From NCBI RefSeq assembly GCF_014203395.1, contig NZ_JACHIW010000001.1, positions 4,695,501-4,759,500 of the forward strand: a stretch of 64,000 bases of DNA. The letters run 5' to 3'. The notes beneath the pieces are model-generated. The model did not search any database. It had not been told where the DNA came from and saw only the letters and a program-made list of their open reading frames with translations. The position numbers and the translations under genes are program-made. Source of the DNA: Saccharopolyspora phatthalungensis. Its GTDB lineage: Bacteria > Actinomycetota > Actinomycetes > Mycobacteriales > Pseudonocardiaceae. Position 1 is the stretch's first letter. Each line of letters opens with the position of its first letter. Below are positions 8,845 to 18,671 of this stretch, in pieces.

Positions 8845-11800
8845 GTGTCCGAATCCATGTCGTGGTCGAGCATCTCGTGGCTCGCCTTGCCGTCCCACAC
8901 GCTGCGGGCGGCGAGCACTCCGGGCAGTGCGTCGTCGACGATGAGGTGGTAGATCGAGATCCCGTCGAGCTCGGGGTAGAGACCCAGCTCGGACTCGCTC
9001 GTGGCCACGAGATCCAGGTCCAGGCGGGTAATCAGGTCGAACAACGCGCCGCGGTTCTTCGCGTCCACACCGGCGAAGACCTCGTCGAGGAGGATGAGCC
9101 GAGGACATCCGGGAGACGTTCTGCCGTCCTCGTTCACGAGGAGCCTGCTCGCTTCGCAGTGCGTCGCGGCCGCGGCGAAGAGCGGCATGTGCAATGCCAC
9201 CGCCTTCTCGCCGCCCGACATCGACCCGTGGCGGCGGCGGTCCAGCTTCGCCCACGCGCCACCGTCCCCCTGCTTTGCCAAGAGGTCGAACCGGTGCCAC
9301 AACCGGTAGTCGAGCATCGTCGCGAGCTGGTCGCGCCATGGCGACGAAGCTGTCGTGGCGCGCGTGCTCGCGATGCGTCGCCGGTAGAACTCTGACAGGC
9401 GTTCCCGTTCGCTCCGGTAAAGCGTGCCTTCCGGTTTCTCCAGCAGCCGCAGCATGTCCGCTGGCATCTCGCAGTCGGGTGCCGCCTCCCACCGCAACTT
9501 GAACATGTAGCCGGATGACGTGGGGTGCCCTTTCATCAGTGCGTTCATCCGGTCCACGAGCGACCGCGCCGCCTGGACGCGTTGGCCCACCTCGAGACGG
9601 ACCTCGTCGGACAGGAACCTCTCGAAGAGCTCGGCCTCCTCTTTCTCCAGTAGCTTCTCGGTCTGGGTGAGGTCCTGTGCGAGCGCGGTGAGCGTGTCGT
9701 GGACTGAACGCTCGTGCCCGTTGCGGCTTCCGGAGATCGCAAACACCCCGCGGTCGACGCGTTCGTGCAGCACGACCTGACTGGCGAGGGCTGGCTCGAT
9801 TTTGTTGCGTACCCGCACGGCCATCGTCTGGGCCTTGTCCTGCTGATCGGCACTGCGGCGGGTCCGGGGGACCAGCAACCGGGCCCAGCCGCATACCGCC
9901 TCTACCTGGTCGGGACGCAGTGGCTCGGGACCGAACCGCGCGGGTTGCTCGCTAACGTCTGGGACGCGGAGCAGGCCGAGGCGGTGGACGTCGGCGAGTG
10001 TCTCGGTCATCGTGGAGAGCTTGGCGGTCGCGTCGTCGATCTTGACGCGGGCATTCCTAGCCTCGAGCGACTTCCGCTCGGTGGACCGCCCCAGCTCGAT
10101 TTCCTCCGCCGCACGCTCGTCCAGCGCCTTCGACTGACGGTCTCGCTTGGTCTGCAGCAGGCCGAGCTTGTGCATCAGCTCCTGATAAGGCTGGCCCATC
10201 TGCGTGTTGAGGTCGGTGTACTTCCGCTGAGCGAGGCTGGCGTTCTCTTCGGCCGCGGTGGCACGGTCTGCTGATCGTTTCGCGATTTCCTCGGATTTGT
10301 CGGCGTTCGCGGTCGCCACTCCTGCCGCGTGCGCGAGCCGCGCGCAATGCGCCGCCGCGTTGATCCAGTCCTCGGCGGCGGATCTGAACCGCTCGGTGTC
10401 GGCTCGCAGGCCGTCAAGCTGTTCGCCGTGCCCCGACAGTTCGGCGACCTCGAGCGCGGTCTCCGCGGCGGCGACTGCATCGTCACGCTCACCGGCCGCA
10501 GTGGTCTCCTCGTCCTGCGCCGCCTTGAGCTCGGCGACCCGGTCCTGCACGATGCGCGACTTCACGTCCGCCTCATTGGTGGCCTCCGTCAACGCCGTGT
10601 CCGAGGGTTGCTGCCGGATCTGGTCGTCGAGCTCGGAGGAGCGGTGCACGACCGAGGCGAGCGCGTCGGTCGCCCGAACCGCGATCGCCTGCCAGCCGGC
10701 GGACGCCGCGCCGACGACCTGGACGGCTGCGGCGACCGACGCTCCGGCCGGCTCCACTGGGCGGTCCGACCACACCACGTCGCGCATCGACGCCAGTCTG
10801 GCGGCGACGTCACGTGCGAGGCCGGCTAGCACCAGTTGCGCGACCGGTGGCTCACCGGGCGGCAACCCCAGGGACCCGAAGGTCCCCAGCGCACTCGTGG
10901 CGACCTGCTCTCCGGCCGTCGCCAGCTCCTCGGCGTCCTCCACGATCCTGCGTACGAGGCCGGTGGCCTGACCGATCGCGTTCGCCTGCTCCGTGTCACT
11001 GCGTTGGACGAGCTCGTCAGCCGGAACCGTGGAACGTTCCTGATCGGCACGGTCAGCGGCGTCCTCGCAGCGCTGGAGCCGCTCGCGCAGAGATGAACAG
11101 TTGAGTTCGAGCTCCTCGATTTCGGCAGCCAGCTCCGCCATCCGACGCAGCCTCATCGCCTCGCGGCTGCCTGTGCCGATGAGGTCGACGCTGTCCTTGT
11201 GGTAGGCGCCGCGCAACGGCCCGGCGGCCCAGGTGCCGTCCCACGCCACGGTGAGGCCGTCAGCCGCCCCATGCGCGGTGTCCGCGAGCTGGACGCGGGC
11301 CAGCACGGCGCGGACCACGTCGACGGGAACCGGTCCGTCGGGAGGCAACGCGGGGTCGGGGCGCAACGCGGCCGACAGGGGAGAGGGCGACCGTGGGTGC
11401 TCCGCGGTGAGCTGGACGTCGAGCAACGGGCCCCCGTCCGGACCGGCCGCGATCGTCCCGTCCGGGAACACCCAGGCGTCGGCCAGCCCGGAACCGATCA
11501 GCGCGGCCTCGAGCAAGGCACGTTGGTCGTCCTCTTGGTCGAGGTCCGTGACGAAGTCCACTAGAAGGAAGAACGGCGAGCCGGTGAGACGACCGCGGTC
11601 GGCCAGCCTCGTGTGGGGAACCGGAAGCGCGGGGAGCCCGCCCTGGGACAGACGGCTGTTTTCCGCCTGTTTGCCGTCGAGGACTTGGACGACGGATGCC
11701 AGCTCGCCGCGGACGACAGTTGACTCACGCTCGAGCGCCCGCAGCCGCGCCGTGGCGACGGTCGTTGCCCACTCAACTACCTTGGTGCGAGTCAGCGTTC

Positions 11801-13733
11801 GTGGGGCGGGCGTGCGCACGAACTCCGGCACGTCCGCGGCTCCAGGCAACTCGATCAGACTGGTGGACCAGTCCCGGATCCGGTCTGCGAAGTCGATCCG
11901 GGCGTCACGCGCGTCGCATGCCGTCGTCCATACTCTCGACAGCGACGTGCCGAGCGCGCCGCACCTATCGGACAGATTTGTCGCTTGTTGCACCAAAGGA
12001 TGGACCGCCGGAGGGATTTTCTCCAGAGCGCGGGTCTCCGTGGTAAGCGCGTTGCGACGCGCTTGTGCCGCGCGGCCGCACCAGGTGCTGACCTCACGTC
12101 CTGGAAAGTCGGGTGGCCACGTGTCCGGTGGCGGTGCGCCGAGTACGAGCTGCGGGCTTCGCTCGATCCACTCGCCGACGGCTTCGACATAGCTAGCGAG
12201 CTGCTCGCGCCGCGCGGAGCGAGCCACGTCAGCCTCCATCTCGGCGGCGGCCACGCGTTTCTTCGCCTTCGTCGTATTCCCCTGGGCGGACCTGAAGAGT
12301 TGGGCGGCCGTGCGCGCACGACTAACCAGGGCACGCAGTTGATCGATCTCCTCGAGCCGCGTTCGCACCGAGCCACGCAACTCCGTCAGGGCCGCGTCGC
12401 CGTCTGGAGACGACTTGTCGAGGCGAGCGACGAGGGTTGACACCAGCGTCGGTAAGGCGTCGTGTGACAGTCGACCGGCGACGGAGTCCACACTTGCCGC
12501 GCGCTCGCCTCGCGTGACGGTTGCCGCACCCGCCTCTTGATGGGCTGTCGTGGCAGCATTCCTGGAGCGCGTCGCCGCTTCCTGAAGCTCAATAGCCTGA
12601 GCCCGGCTGGTCTTCGCGGACTCGTGCAATGCCGCGGCCTTCTCCCGCAGCGGAACCAGTTGAGCGCCCTCCTTGTAGAGGTCGAGCTCCTTGATCGCCT
12701 CGATATCGGTGCTGAGCGAGCGCACGTCCTTCCGCATGACTTCCACCTGCTGCCGCGCCAGATTCAGCTCACCCTCGGCTTTCGCACGTTCCGCAACGGC
12801 GGTGGCGGCGAGTGCCGTGGTCTCGTCGACTTGGCGAACTGCCTCAACCACGTCGGCCGCACGTCGACCGACCAGTACGTTCAGGTAGTCGGTGTAGGCA
12901 GTGGTGAGCTCGGTCAGCGCCGCGTGTGCTGCGGTGAGCTCGCCGATCACCTCGCGGTGCCGGTCGAGCCGCTCGAAGCCGTCGGCAAGCTCGTTCGTCA
13001 CTGTTTGGCTGACCGGTGGCAAGGAGTCGCGGAGGAGCTCGTCCAGCTTGTTCTCCGAGAGCTTGTCTGAAAGCTTGGGCTTGCGCAGGTGCAGCAATGT
13101 CTTGCGCAGTGCCTCGAACTGGCGATCTTCGAGTCCGAAGAGGACGCGGTTGACCTCCTTGCGGTGTTCGTCGGGCGTCGGGTGTACCCGGCCAGCCACA
13201 CCGTTCGAGGTCAGATCAGCCAGCGTCTGGGAGAGTTGGGACGCGCTCTTCAGCTCGCTGCCCGCGGTGCCCAGTTCGAGGTCGTGTCCGACACGGCCCG
13301 ATGTCGTGAAGTACCAGGCGTTGACGCGCTTGCTCGCGCGGGTGCCGTGAAGGCCCGCGCCGACCGTGTAGAACTCGTCGCCTTCCTCTGTCACCCTGCC
13401 GAACTCGACCCACACGTAGCCGCGGGCGCTCGTGCGGTCCTGGTTCGCGTCGTGACCAAGCAGCCACACGAACATCCCGCGGTCGCGGACGCCGAACGTC
13501 GACAACCGCTCCGGCGCGAGATCGGCGTCCAGCACGTAAGGGAGCAAGACCTCCAGTGCCATCGACTTGCCTGAGCCGTTGTTGCCGCGTAACAACAGCC
13601 GCCCGCGGTGGAAGGTGAACACCTGCTCGTCGTAGCGGAAGAGGCCGGTGATGCCAGCACGCAGTGGTGCCCAGCGCCGTCGTGACGGATGGGCGGGGCC
13701 GTACAGCGACTCGGCGGGAGCGGTGGTGGTCAT
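8841..13733 (-). CDS. jetC: Wadjet type I JetC (SMC-like ATPase)
   Basis: 1630 residues, the size expected of type I JetC (TIGR02680). Walker A is GNNGSGKS at about 50-57 in the context GRLLLRGNNGSGKS; the ABC signature is MSGGEK near 1505 and Walker B LILLDEVFAG near 1546. Between them lies a very long stretch rich in Ala, Glu, Arg and Lys, predicted to form the antiparallel coiled coil with a hinge-like middle. JetC is the DNA-loop-extruding motor of the complex and works with JetA (kleisin) and JetB (KITE). Start ATG overlaps the jetB stop as ATGA and its own stop overlaps jetD, implying translational coupling. Confidence 0.93.
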   Translation of the reverse strand: MTTTAPAESLYGPAHPSRRRWAPLRAGITGLFRYDEQVFTFHRGRLLLRGNNGSGKSMALEVLLPYVLDADLAPERLSTFGVRDRGMFVWLLGHDANQDRTSARGYVWVEFGRVTEEGDEFYTVGAGLHGTRASKRVNAWYFTTSGRVGHDLELGTAGSELKSASQLSQTLADLTSNGVAGRVHPTPDEHRKEVNRVLFGLEDRQFEALRKTLLHLRKPKLSDKLSENKLDELLRDSLPPVSQTVTNELADGFERLDRHREVIGELTAAHAALTELTTAYTDYLNVLVGRRAADVVEAVRQVDETTALAATAVAERAKAEGELNLARQQVEVMRKDVRSLSTDIEAIKELDLYKEGAQLVPLREKAAALHESAKTSRAQAIELQEAATRSRNAATTAHQEAGAATVTRGERAASVDSVAGRLSHDALPTLVSTLVARLDKSSPDGDAALTELRGSVRTRLEEIDQLRALVSRARTAAQLFRSAQGNTTKAKKRVAAAEMEADVARSARREQLASYVEAVGEWIERSPQLVLGAPPPDTWPPDFPGREVSTWCGRAAQARRNALTTETRALEKIPPAVHPLVQQATNLSDRCGALGTSLSRVWTTACDARDARIDFADRIRDWSTSLIELPGAADVPEFVRTPAPRTLTRTKVVEWATTVATARLRALERESTVVRGELASVVQVLDGKQAENSRLSQGGLPALPVPHTRLADRGRLTGSPFFLLVDFVTDLDQEDDQRALLEAALIGSGLADAWVFPDGTIAAGPDGGPLLDVQLTAEHPRSPSPLSAALRPDPALPPDGPVPVDVVRAVLARVQLADTAHGAADGLTVAWDGTWAAGPLRGAYHKDSVDLIGTGSREAMRLRRMAELAAEIEELELNCSSLRERLQRCEDAADRADQERSTVPADELVQRSDTEQANAIGQATGLVRRIVEDAEELATAGEQVATSALGTFGSLGLPPGEPPVAQLVLAGLARDVAARLASMRDVVWSDRPVEPAGASVAAAVQVVGAASAGWQAIAVRATDALASVVHRSSELDDQIRQQPSDTALTEATNEADVKSRIVQDRVAELKAAQDEETTAAGERDDAVAAAETALEVAELSGHGEQLDGLRADTERFRSAAEDWINAAAHCARLAHAAGVATANADKSEEIAKRSADRATAAEENASLAQRKYTDLNTQMGQPYQELMHKLGLLQTKRDRQSKALDERAAEEIELGRSTERKSLEARNARVKIDDATAKLSTMTETLADVHRLGLLRVPDVSEQPARFGPEPLRPDQVEAVCGWARLLVPRTRRSADQQDKAQTMAVRVRNKIEPALASQVVLHERVDRGVFAISGSRNGHERSVHDTLTALAQDLTQTEKLLEKEEAELFERFLSDEVRLEVGQRVQAARSLVDRMNALMKGHPTSSGYMFKLRWEAAPDCEMPADMLRLLEKPEGTLYRSERERLSEFYRRRIASTRATTASSPWRDQLATMLDYRLWHRFDLLAKQGDGGAWAKLDRRRHGSMSGGEKAVALHMPLFAAAATHCEASRLLVNEDGRTSPGCPRLILLDEVFAGVDAKNRGALFDLITRLDLDLVATSESELGLYPELDGISIYHLIVDDALPGVLAARSVWDGKASHEMLDHDMDSDT

Positions 13734-14842
13734 GGCTTTTCCCCAGTGGTAGTGACGACGATGTCGCAGAATCGGCCGGCGGCAGGCCTGAGCTCGAAGC
13801 CGAGCTCGTCGAGCCGGATCAGGCTGAAGGCGTTCAGCACGTCCAGCACCTCGTCAGTGAGCTTGTCGAGGCCGCCCTCGACGCGGTATCCCTTGGCCCA
13901 GCGAGTGTGCTCAGCCATGACGTCGGTCAGCACGTGCCGGAGGCGTGTCCGCGGAATCCAGCCGCTGATGTCCTCTGGCCTGCTGCTGAGCCTGCTGATC
14001 ACCAGGAGCGCGGCCTGGTGCGTGATGGTGTTCGGTTGGGGGAACCGCACATCCGTCGACTCAGCAGTCGGGTCCACGGCACACCAGCCCCCGGCGCGGC
14101 GTTCAAGCAGCAGACCCGCGTCGCCGAGGCCGCGCCGGATCCACCCGGCTGAGCCACTGAGGAACTCGCGTTGGTCGCCGTCCACCTCGTCGCTGTGCAG
14201 CACGGGGTCGTGCAGGAGGCGGCGCATCACGCTGTGCCGCGCGGTCTGCTCAGCGTCGAGGTCGCGTCGCAGGAACAGCTGGGCGAGTCGGCGGTCGTCG
14301 ATCGTGTAGAGAGCGTTGGCGTGTTCGTTGTTCTCGTAATCATCGCGCCGCTCGACGGTGGTGATAACACCGAACGTAGAGAGCAGGGTGAGGACGTCGA
14401 CAAACGCGAGGCGTTCGGACTTGTCAGACGCCGTGTACTGGTCCAGTCCTTCCTCGCTACCCGTGATGTCGACGATGCGGCCGGATAGGTCCTGCAACGA
14501 CACCTGGCCGCGCGGGAACTGGCCCAGCGCCGCGACGGTCACGCAGAACAGGGTGTAGCGCCTGCGGTCGAAGGGCTTCGCCTCCGACCGGAGCGACCGC
14601 AGCGGCGGGCGCGCTGGGGAGTCCGCGTCAAGAGCCTTGTGAAGCCGGGCGAATCCCCGGCGCCGGTCGACCACCAGCTGCCAGTCACAGGTGTCGTGGA
14701 ACCACGTGCGGAGCTTGCGCTCGTGCCTGACGACGAGGTCGAACGCGTGGTTCGTCCGGTCCAGCACTGGCGTGCGCAGCAGGGCGCGGATCGCCCGCGC
14801 ACGTTCCGCGGCGTCGTGTTCCGCTGAAACTCCGGCGACCAT
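13730..14842 (-). CDS. jetB: Wadjet type I JetB (KITE-like subunit)
   Basis: 370 residues beginning MVAGVSAEHDAAERARAIRA. It follows the TIGR02678/DUF2398 pattern: an N-terminal helical start RALLRTPVLDRTNHAFDLVV, then RRGFARLHK and RRRYTLFCVTVAALGQFPRG, and tandem winged-helix-like segments toward the C-terminus. JetB is the winged-helix dimer that bridges JetA and JetC in the Wadjet condensin. It shares one base with the jetA stop (TGATG) and overlaps jetC by four bases. No catalytic motif is expected or seen. Confidence 0.9.
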   Translation of the reverse strand: MVAGVSAEHDAAERARAIRALLRTPVLDRTNHAFDLVVRHERKLRTWFHDTCDWQLVVDRRRGFARLHKALDADSPARPPLRSLRSEAKPFDRRRYTLFCVTVAALGQFPRGQVSLQDLSGRIVDITGSEEGLDQYTASDKSERLAFVDVLTLLSTFGVITTVERRDDYENNEHANALYTIDDRRLAQLFLRRDLDAEQTARHSVMRRLLHDPVLHSDEVDGDQREFLSGSAGWIRRGLGDAGLLLERRAGGWCAVDPTAESTDVRFPQPNTITHQAALLVISRLSSRPEDISGWIPRTRLRHVLTDVMAEHTRWAKGYRVEGGLDKLTDEVLDVLNAFSLIRLDELGFELRPAAGRFCDIVVTTTGEKP

Positions 14843-16365
14843 CAGCTCTCCCTGGCCCAGGCGATGTCGATCTCGTAGTCGGGAAGTATCCAGCGACCGC
14901 CGGGGGACACGATGCGCGCAGCACTTCCGGCGGGCGGGTCGTGCAGCGTGACGCGCAGCCTGCCATCGACGCTCAGCCCGACCCGTCGGCCGTTGAGCGG
15001 ATCCGCCGTGGCCTGCTCGGCACGCGCCACGAGCCGAGCGAGCAGCTCAAGCGTGGCGTGGTTCGGCAGCCGTCCTACGGCAGAGAGCCGAGTGCGGCCC
15101 AGCCGCACCAGGGCCACGCACGCGTTCTCAGCCTCGGCGAGGCGTCTGCGGGCCGCCTCGGCGAGCAGGCGCTTCGTGGCCGCGTGGTTGGGTGTCCTGC
15201 CCACACGACCGGTGTTGTCGTGCGAGGAGATGGCGCGCAGCTTGATCGTGTGGCGGGTCCCCGGTGCGTCCCACCAGTCCCGTGAGGGCGGGACGGCCTC
15301 GTTCACCGTCTCGTCACAGAAGTGCCGTGCGCCGGTCAAGCCAAACTCGTTGTGCCACATGGTGTGCGCGGCTTCGTCGGTGGGCGACCGGGCGAACCGG
15401 CCAGCCAGTGACAGCAGGTCAGCGGCACGACCGGAGCGCGCGAGATGCGCGTCGCGGATGCGGTCCAGCACCGGACCGATGCCCAGCACCGCGCGGCGGA
15501 CCATGCGATGCAGCCGTTGGCCGCCGGTCGGAGTATCGTCCGTGGGGACGAACCAGCGTCGCACACCGTCGATGCGTAGCGAGGTGAGCACGGCCCACGA
15601 CGTGGCGGAATCTGACTGGTCGATGATCTGTTCTCCGTACGACTTCGCGCCTGCTTCGAGTGCTTCCGACAGCTTGGCCGGAGCGTCGTCCACGCGAGCG
15701 AAGAGGACCACCACGTCTTCCGACACGGCCTCCAGGTGATCGGTGAACTCCGCCAAGTAGTGGATCGTGTCCACTTTGAACAGCAGGTACTCATCGATCT
15801 GGACGGCGGGCGCGTTGAGAACGTGGTTCACCCGCTGGAGGAAACGGCTGGCGTTTCCAGTGAGCGCCTTGAACGTTCGGTGGAGTTCCTCGGCCAGGTT
15901 GTGGACGGCGTCCCCATCCGGGGTGTCCACGAGAACCTGTTCCACGAGCTCCTCGAGGACGGCGCGCACACGAAGCAGAGCCACCTTCTGCAGGCTGATC
16001 GTCCTGAGGAGTGCCTCCTCGAGCCCGAGTACTGCCTCGTGCGCCGATTCCCCCTTGGCGCTGAGGTTGTAGACGTAGGCGCGGAGTTCGTAGGACCGAA
16101 GGTCTGGGGCCCAGCTCTCGTCGCGATCGCGATCGACGTTGCCCCACTTGTGGAGCTGCGTCAGCCGGCGTTCCAGCACGTCCCGGTCGAGGAGAACCGC
16201 AGGCGTACCACACCGGAGCGCCTCATCGATCACGGCGAGGGTGAGATCGGACCGGTACTCGGCGGCGGCGTCGAAGAGCACGTCGATGATTGCCCTGTAC
16301 TCAGGAGCTTCTTCAGTCGTGACGTAGGCGAACAGCGGTTGCTGGTCGCCTGACCCCCGTCGCAC
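14842..16365 (-). CDS. jetA: Wadjet type I JetA (kleisin-like subunit)
   Basis: About 507 residues in the TIGR02677/DUF2397 family, with the typical opening LFAYVTTEEAPEYRAIIDVL and the helix LRSYELRAYVYNLSAKGESA. JetA closes the JetC ring as the kleisin. I place the start at GTG 16365 because AGGAGG lies seven bases upstream; an in-frame TTG at 16410 would add 15 residues but has no site. It is first in the operon, about 115 bp downstream of the promoter-like palindrome. Gene order A-B-C-D and subunit sizes match type I Wadjet, which restricts plasmid transformation. Confidence 0.9.
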   Translation of the reverse strand: MRRGSGDQQPLFAYVTTEEAPEYRAIIDVLFDAAAEYRSDLTLAVIDEALRCGTPAVLLDRDVLERRLTQLHKWGNVDRDRDESWAPDLRSYELRAYVYNLSAKGESAHEAVLGLEEALLRTISLQKVALLRVRAVLEELVEQVLVDTPDGDAVHNLAEELHRTFKALTGNASRFLQRVNHVLNAPAVQIDEYLLFKVDTIHYLAEFTDHLEAVSEDVVVLFARVDDAPAKLSEALEAGAKSYGEQIIDQSDSATSWAVLTSLRIDGVRRWFVPTDDTPTGGQRLHRMVRRAVLGIGPVLDRIRDAHLARSGRAADLLSLAGRFARSPTDEAAHTMWHNEFGLTGARHFCDETVNEAVPPSRDWWDAPGTRHTIKLRAISSHDNTGRVGRTPNHAATKRLLAEAARRRLAEAENACVALVRLGRTRLSAVGRLPNHATLELLARLVARAEQATADPLNGRRVGLSVDGRLRVTLHDPPAGSAARIVSPGGRWILPDYEIDIAWARES

Positions 16366-16452
16366 GTGCAAGCCTCCTGCTTCCGGTTGTGAGCACGGAT
16401 GTACATGCAAGCAGCAGCGAGCCGAAGAAACGGTTGTTTTAAGAGAGTTTTC

Positions 16453-16520
16453 CTGAACAAGGGGCCGAGTTCACTCATTTATACCAATCATCCTGAACTT
16501 CAGTTCAGTCGGGCTGAACT
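16453..16520 (-). promoter_or_regulatory. putative jetABCD promoter with repeated TGAAC operator half-sites
   Basis: CTGAACT (16493-16499) and AGTTCAG (16502-16508) form a perfect inverted repeat with a 2-bp centre, and a third CTGAACT lies at 16514-16520. On the minus strand a TATAAA -10 sits at 16478-16483, so the palindrome covers the expected -35 position 17 bp away. Downstream in the leader is a looser pair, TGAAC (16454-16458) and GTTCA (16469-16473), ten bases apart. This layout resembles an operator bound by a dimeric repressor or activator. The regulator is not evident in the window. Confidence 0.5.
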
Positions 16521-16747
16521 GGAAATTTTTTGCACGCCTCCTGCCGTGGGCGATACGATTCACTGCGCTCCGGCCACCGGGTAATAAGCTGTCTCGGCAT
16601 GTTATCCACTTCAAGGGAATGTGATCGAATCGGCGAGGTTCCGGGTTTACTTCACACAACACGGACGAAACCGCATTGGCTGCCGGACGCCGCTGACGTG
16701 GCCGCCGATATCGCCCCGGCCATGGTCTTTGTGGCAAGGCCGTGAAG

Positions 16748-18073
16748 TTAGGGGCTGGGTGATGTTGTCAAGTCCTCGGTGAGGAGGTTTATGTCGAGGG
16801 TGGCTTTGTAGCTGGTTCTGTCGATGCGCAGGCTTTGGTGTGCGTAGCGGGAGAGTGGGCGTTTGACGGCACGGGGGCTGACTCGCAGGCGGCGTGGGGG
16901 CAGCAGGTTGTCCAGGACGTGGCCTCCGATGGTGCCCACGAGATCGATCACGGTGCCGGTGATGACATTGGCGGCCTGGACGAGTTGGTCGCGGGCGGTG
17001 TGCAGAGCGGTGGTGAAGCTGGCCCGGTCGGGATCGACTCCGGCCGCCTCGGCGGCGTCGGTGATCGCGATCCGCAGGACCTGGTAAACGGTGAGCAGGG
17101 CATAGATCTCCTGGGCGATGCCGTCGGGAGTCTGGCTGCGCAGCACGCGGCTGCCCAGGATGGTGGATTTCAGTTCCAGGTAGGCGGTTTCGATCTCCCA
17201 CCGCTGGTGGTAGAGAGTGATGATCTCGCCGGCGGGGTAACGGCGGTCATCGCAGAGGGTGGTGGCCAGCCGGTAGATCTCGCTGCGGCGCCCGGCGGTG
17301 GTGGCGATGGTGATCTCGCAGGTGATGACGCGGACCTTCAGGCCGCCGAGTACCGAGAGGAACGACCCGTCCGGGTAGCGGTGCAGGACCGGGGTTTTCC
17401 GGTTGCGTTTGAGCCGCACCAGCACATGCGCGCCGGTACCGGTGATCGCCGCCAGCAGCCTCTGGCAGCCGAACATCCGGTCGCCCAGTACCAGCATCCC
17501 GGTGCCCATGCTGGGCACCAGTTGCCGGGCCAGGGTGGTCTCGCCCTGGCTGCGGGGCCCGAAGACCGCATCGAGGATCGTGCGTGTCCCGCAGGCCACC
17601 AGCGCGGCCACCCGCACGTGCGGATAGCCCGCCTTACGGTGCGTGCCGCCGTGTTTGCCCAGCCAACCGGTGTTGGCGGGAGTGTCGGGCACGTCCATTG
17701 TGGTGCCATCGATCGCGGTCACCAGCAGGTTGCGCCACCGGGTGCCGGCGGTGCGGGGCCCTGCCGCGGGGCCCCGCAGCAGGTCGAACAACGCCTTCAA
17801 CGGCGCCACACCAAGGCGTTGACGGGCAAGCCTGATCGCGGTCGCGCTCGGACGCGGCACCCTCAGCCCGTCGAGCCCGGCGACCAGTCTGGCCCACACA
17901 CCCCGAAATCCCAGACCTTCGAACAATCCCGCCGCCAGCAGCAGGTACACCACGACCCGCGACGGGAGTTTGCGCACCCGCGCCTGGACCCGCCCGCAGC
18001 CGGCCAGCACGTCATCGACCATCTCAAACGGCACGATCCGGGTCAGCTCGCCCAGATGGCCGGGCGCGACCAT
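16748..18073 (-). CDS. IS4-family transposase
   Basis: 441 residues from ATG 18073. After an N-terminal IS4-type domain (GELTRIVPFEMVDDVLAGCG) come the DDE residues: AIDGTTMDVPDT, LGDRMFGC, and the YREK-like signature YHQRWEIETAYLELK. The frame appears intact. Its start codon directly touches the left end of the IS3 element (18074), so the native upstream sequence and one terminal repeat of this element have been lost or displaced. Expression may be absent. It lies upstream of, and in the same orientation as, the jet operon. Confidence 0.88.
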   Translation of the reverse strand: MVAPGHLGELTRIVPFEMVDDVLAGCGRVQARVRKLPSRVVVYLLLAAGLFEGLGFRGVWARLVAGLDGLRVPRPSATAIRLARQRLGVAPLKALFDLLRGPAAGPRTAGTRWRNLLVTAIDGTTMDVPDTPANTGWLGKHGGTHRKAGYPHVRVAALVACGTRTILDAVFGPRSQGETTLARQLVPSMGTGMLVLGDRMFGCQRLLAAITGTGAHVLVRLKRNRKTPVLHRYPDGSFLSVLGGLKVRVITCEITIATTAGRRSEIYRLATTLCDDRRYPAGEIITLYHQRWEIETAYLELKSTILGSRVLRSQTPDGIAQEIYALLTVYQVLRIAITDAAEAAGVDPDRASFTTALHTARDQLVQAANVITGTVIDLVGTIGGHVLDNLLPPRRLRVSPRAVKRPLSRYAHQSLRIDRTSYKATLDINLLTEDLTTSPSP

Positions 18074-18084
18074 TGAGGTTCCCC
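18074..18084. repeat. left terminal inverted repeat of IS3 (outer part)
   Basis: TGAGGTTCCCC, identical to the outer bases of the right end read on the other strand. The inner half of the repeat begins at 20020, after the intron inserted inside it. Confidence 0.7.
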
Positions 18085-18671
18085 GTGTGTCCTGAACGTA
18101 AAGGAGAGCTCGTGTTGTAGGTGGAGCTGTCTGGATCGGTGCTGCACGGATGATGAAGGTATGGCCCTTCGGAGTCGCCCTGCGGAGGGAGGCTCCAAAC
18201 CGCCTCATGCTGCGTTGGCTAAAGACCGTCGTGGTGAGCGATGAGGAAACGGCATCGGAAGAGATGTCAGGTGGGGACCGGAAAGACGAACGCGAGTGAA
18301 CCACTGCTGACGTGTCGAAACTCATGAGATGGCATCGAAACCGGGGCGTGGGGAAAGTCTCGGGATGAGCCTGGCGGGAGTCCGCTTACTGGCCAGGTGG
18401 TGTCCGGCATGGAGGTGGCGTGAGTCCGGTCTGCGGCGTCCGTGTGGAACAGGAGAAGGCGTGCCTGGAAACGCCCTGTCCCGGTTGGGCGGGGGAGAGG
18501 GAGCGTCTCGAACGGCCCGAAGTCGTGAGGGATTGAGTACCGTCGCCGGGCGCGCTGGCGGACCGGCCTGTAGTAGTGCTGAAGCCCTTGTAATGGGGTG
18601 GAGCGAAGGGGCCGGGCTGTCTGTGGCTGGTGTTCGTTCGATCAACCGGGCTTATGCCTGGGAGGAGTCGT

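Noticed and set aside
8842..9894. Long open extension upstream of jetD giving a 771-residue reading
   Set aside because: It lies entirely within jetC on the same strand in another frame, has a biased Arg/Gly/Pro composition, and the jetD ATG overlaps the jetC stop as expected for a coupled operon.
18071..18325. N-terminal extension of the IS4 transposase into the IS3/intron region
   Set aside because: The extra 84 residues are the antisense reading of group II intron 1; the same antisense pattern recurs at the start of intron 2.
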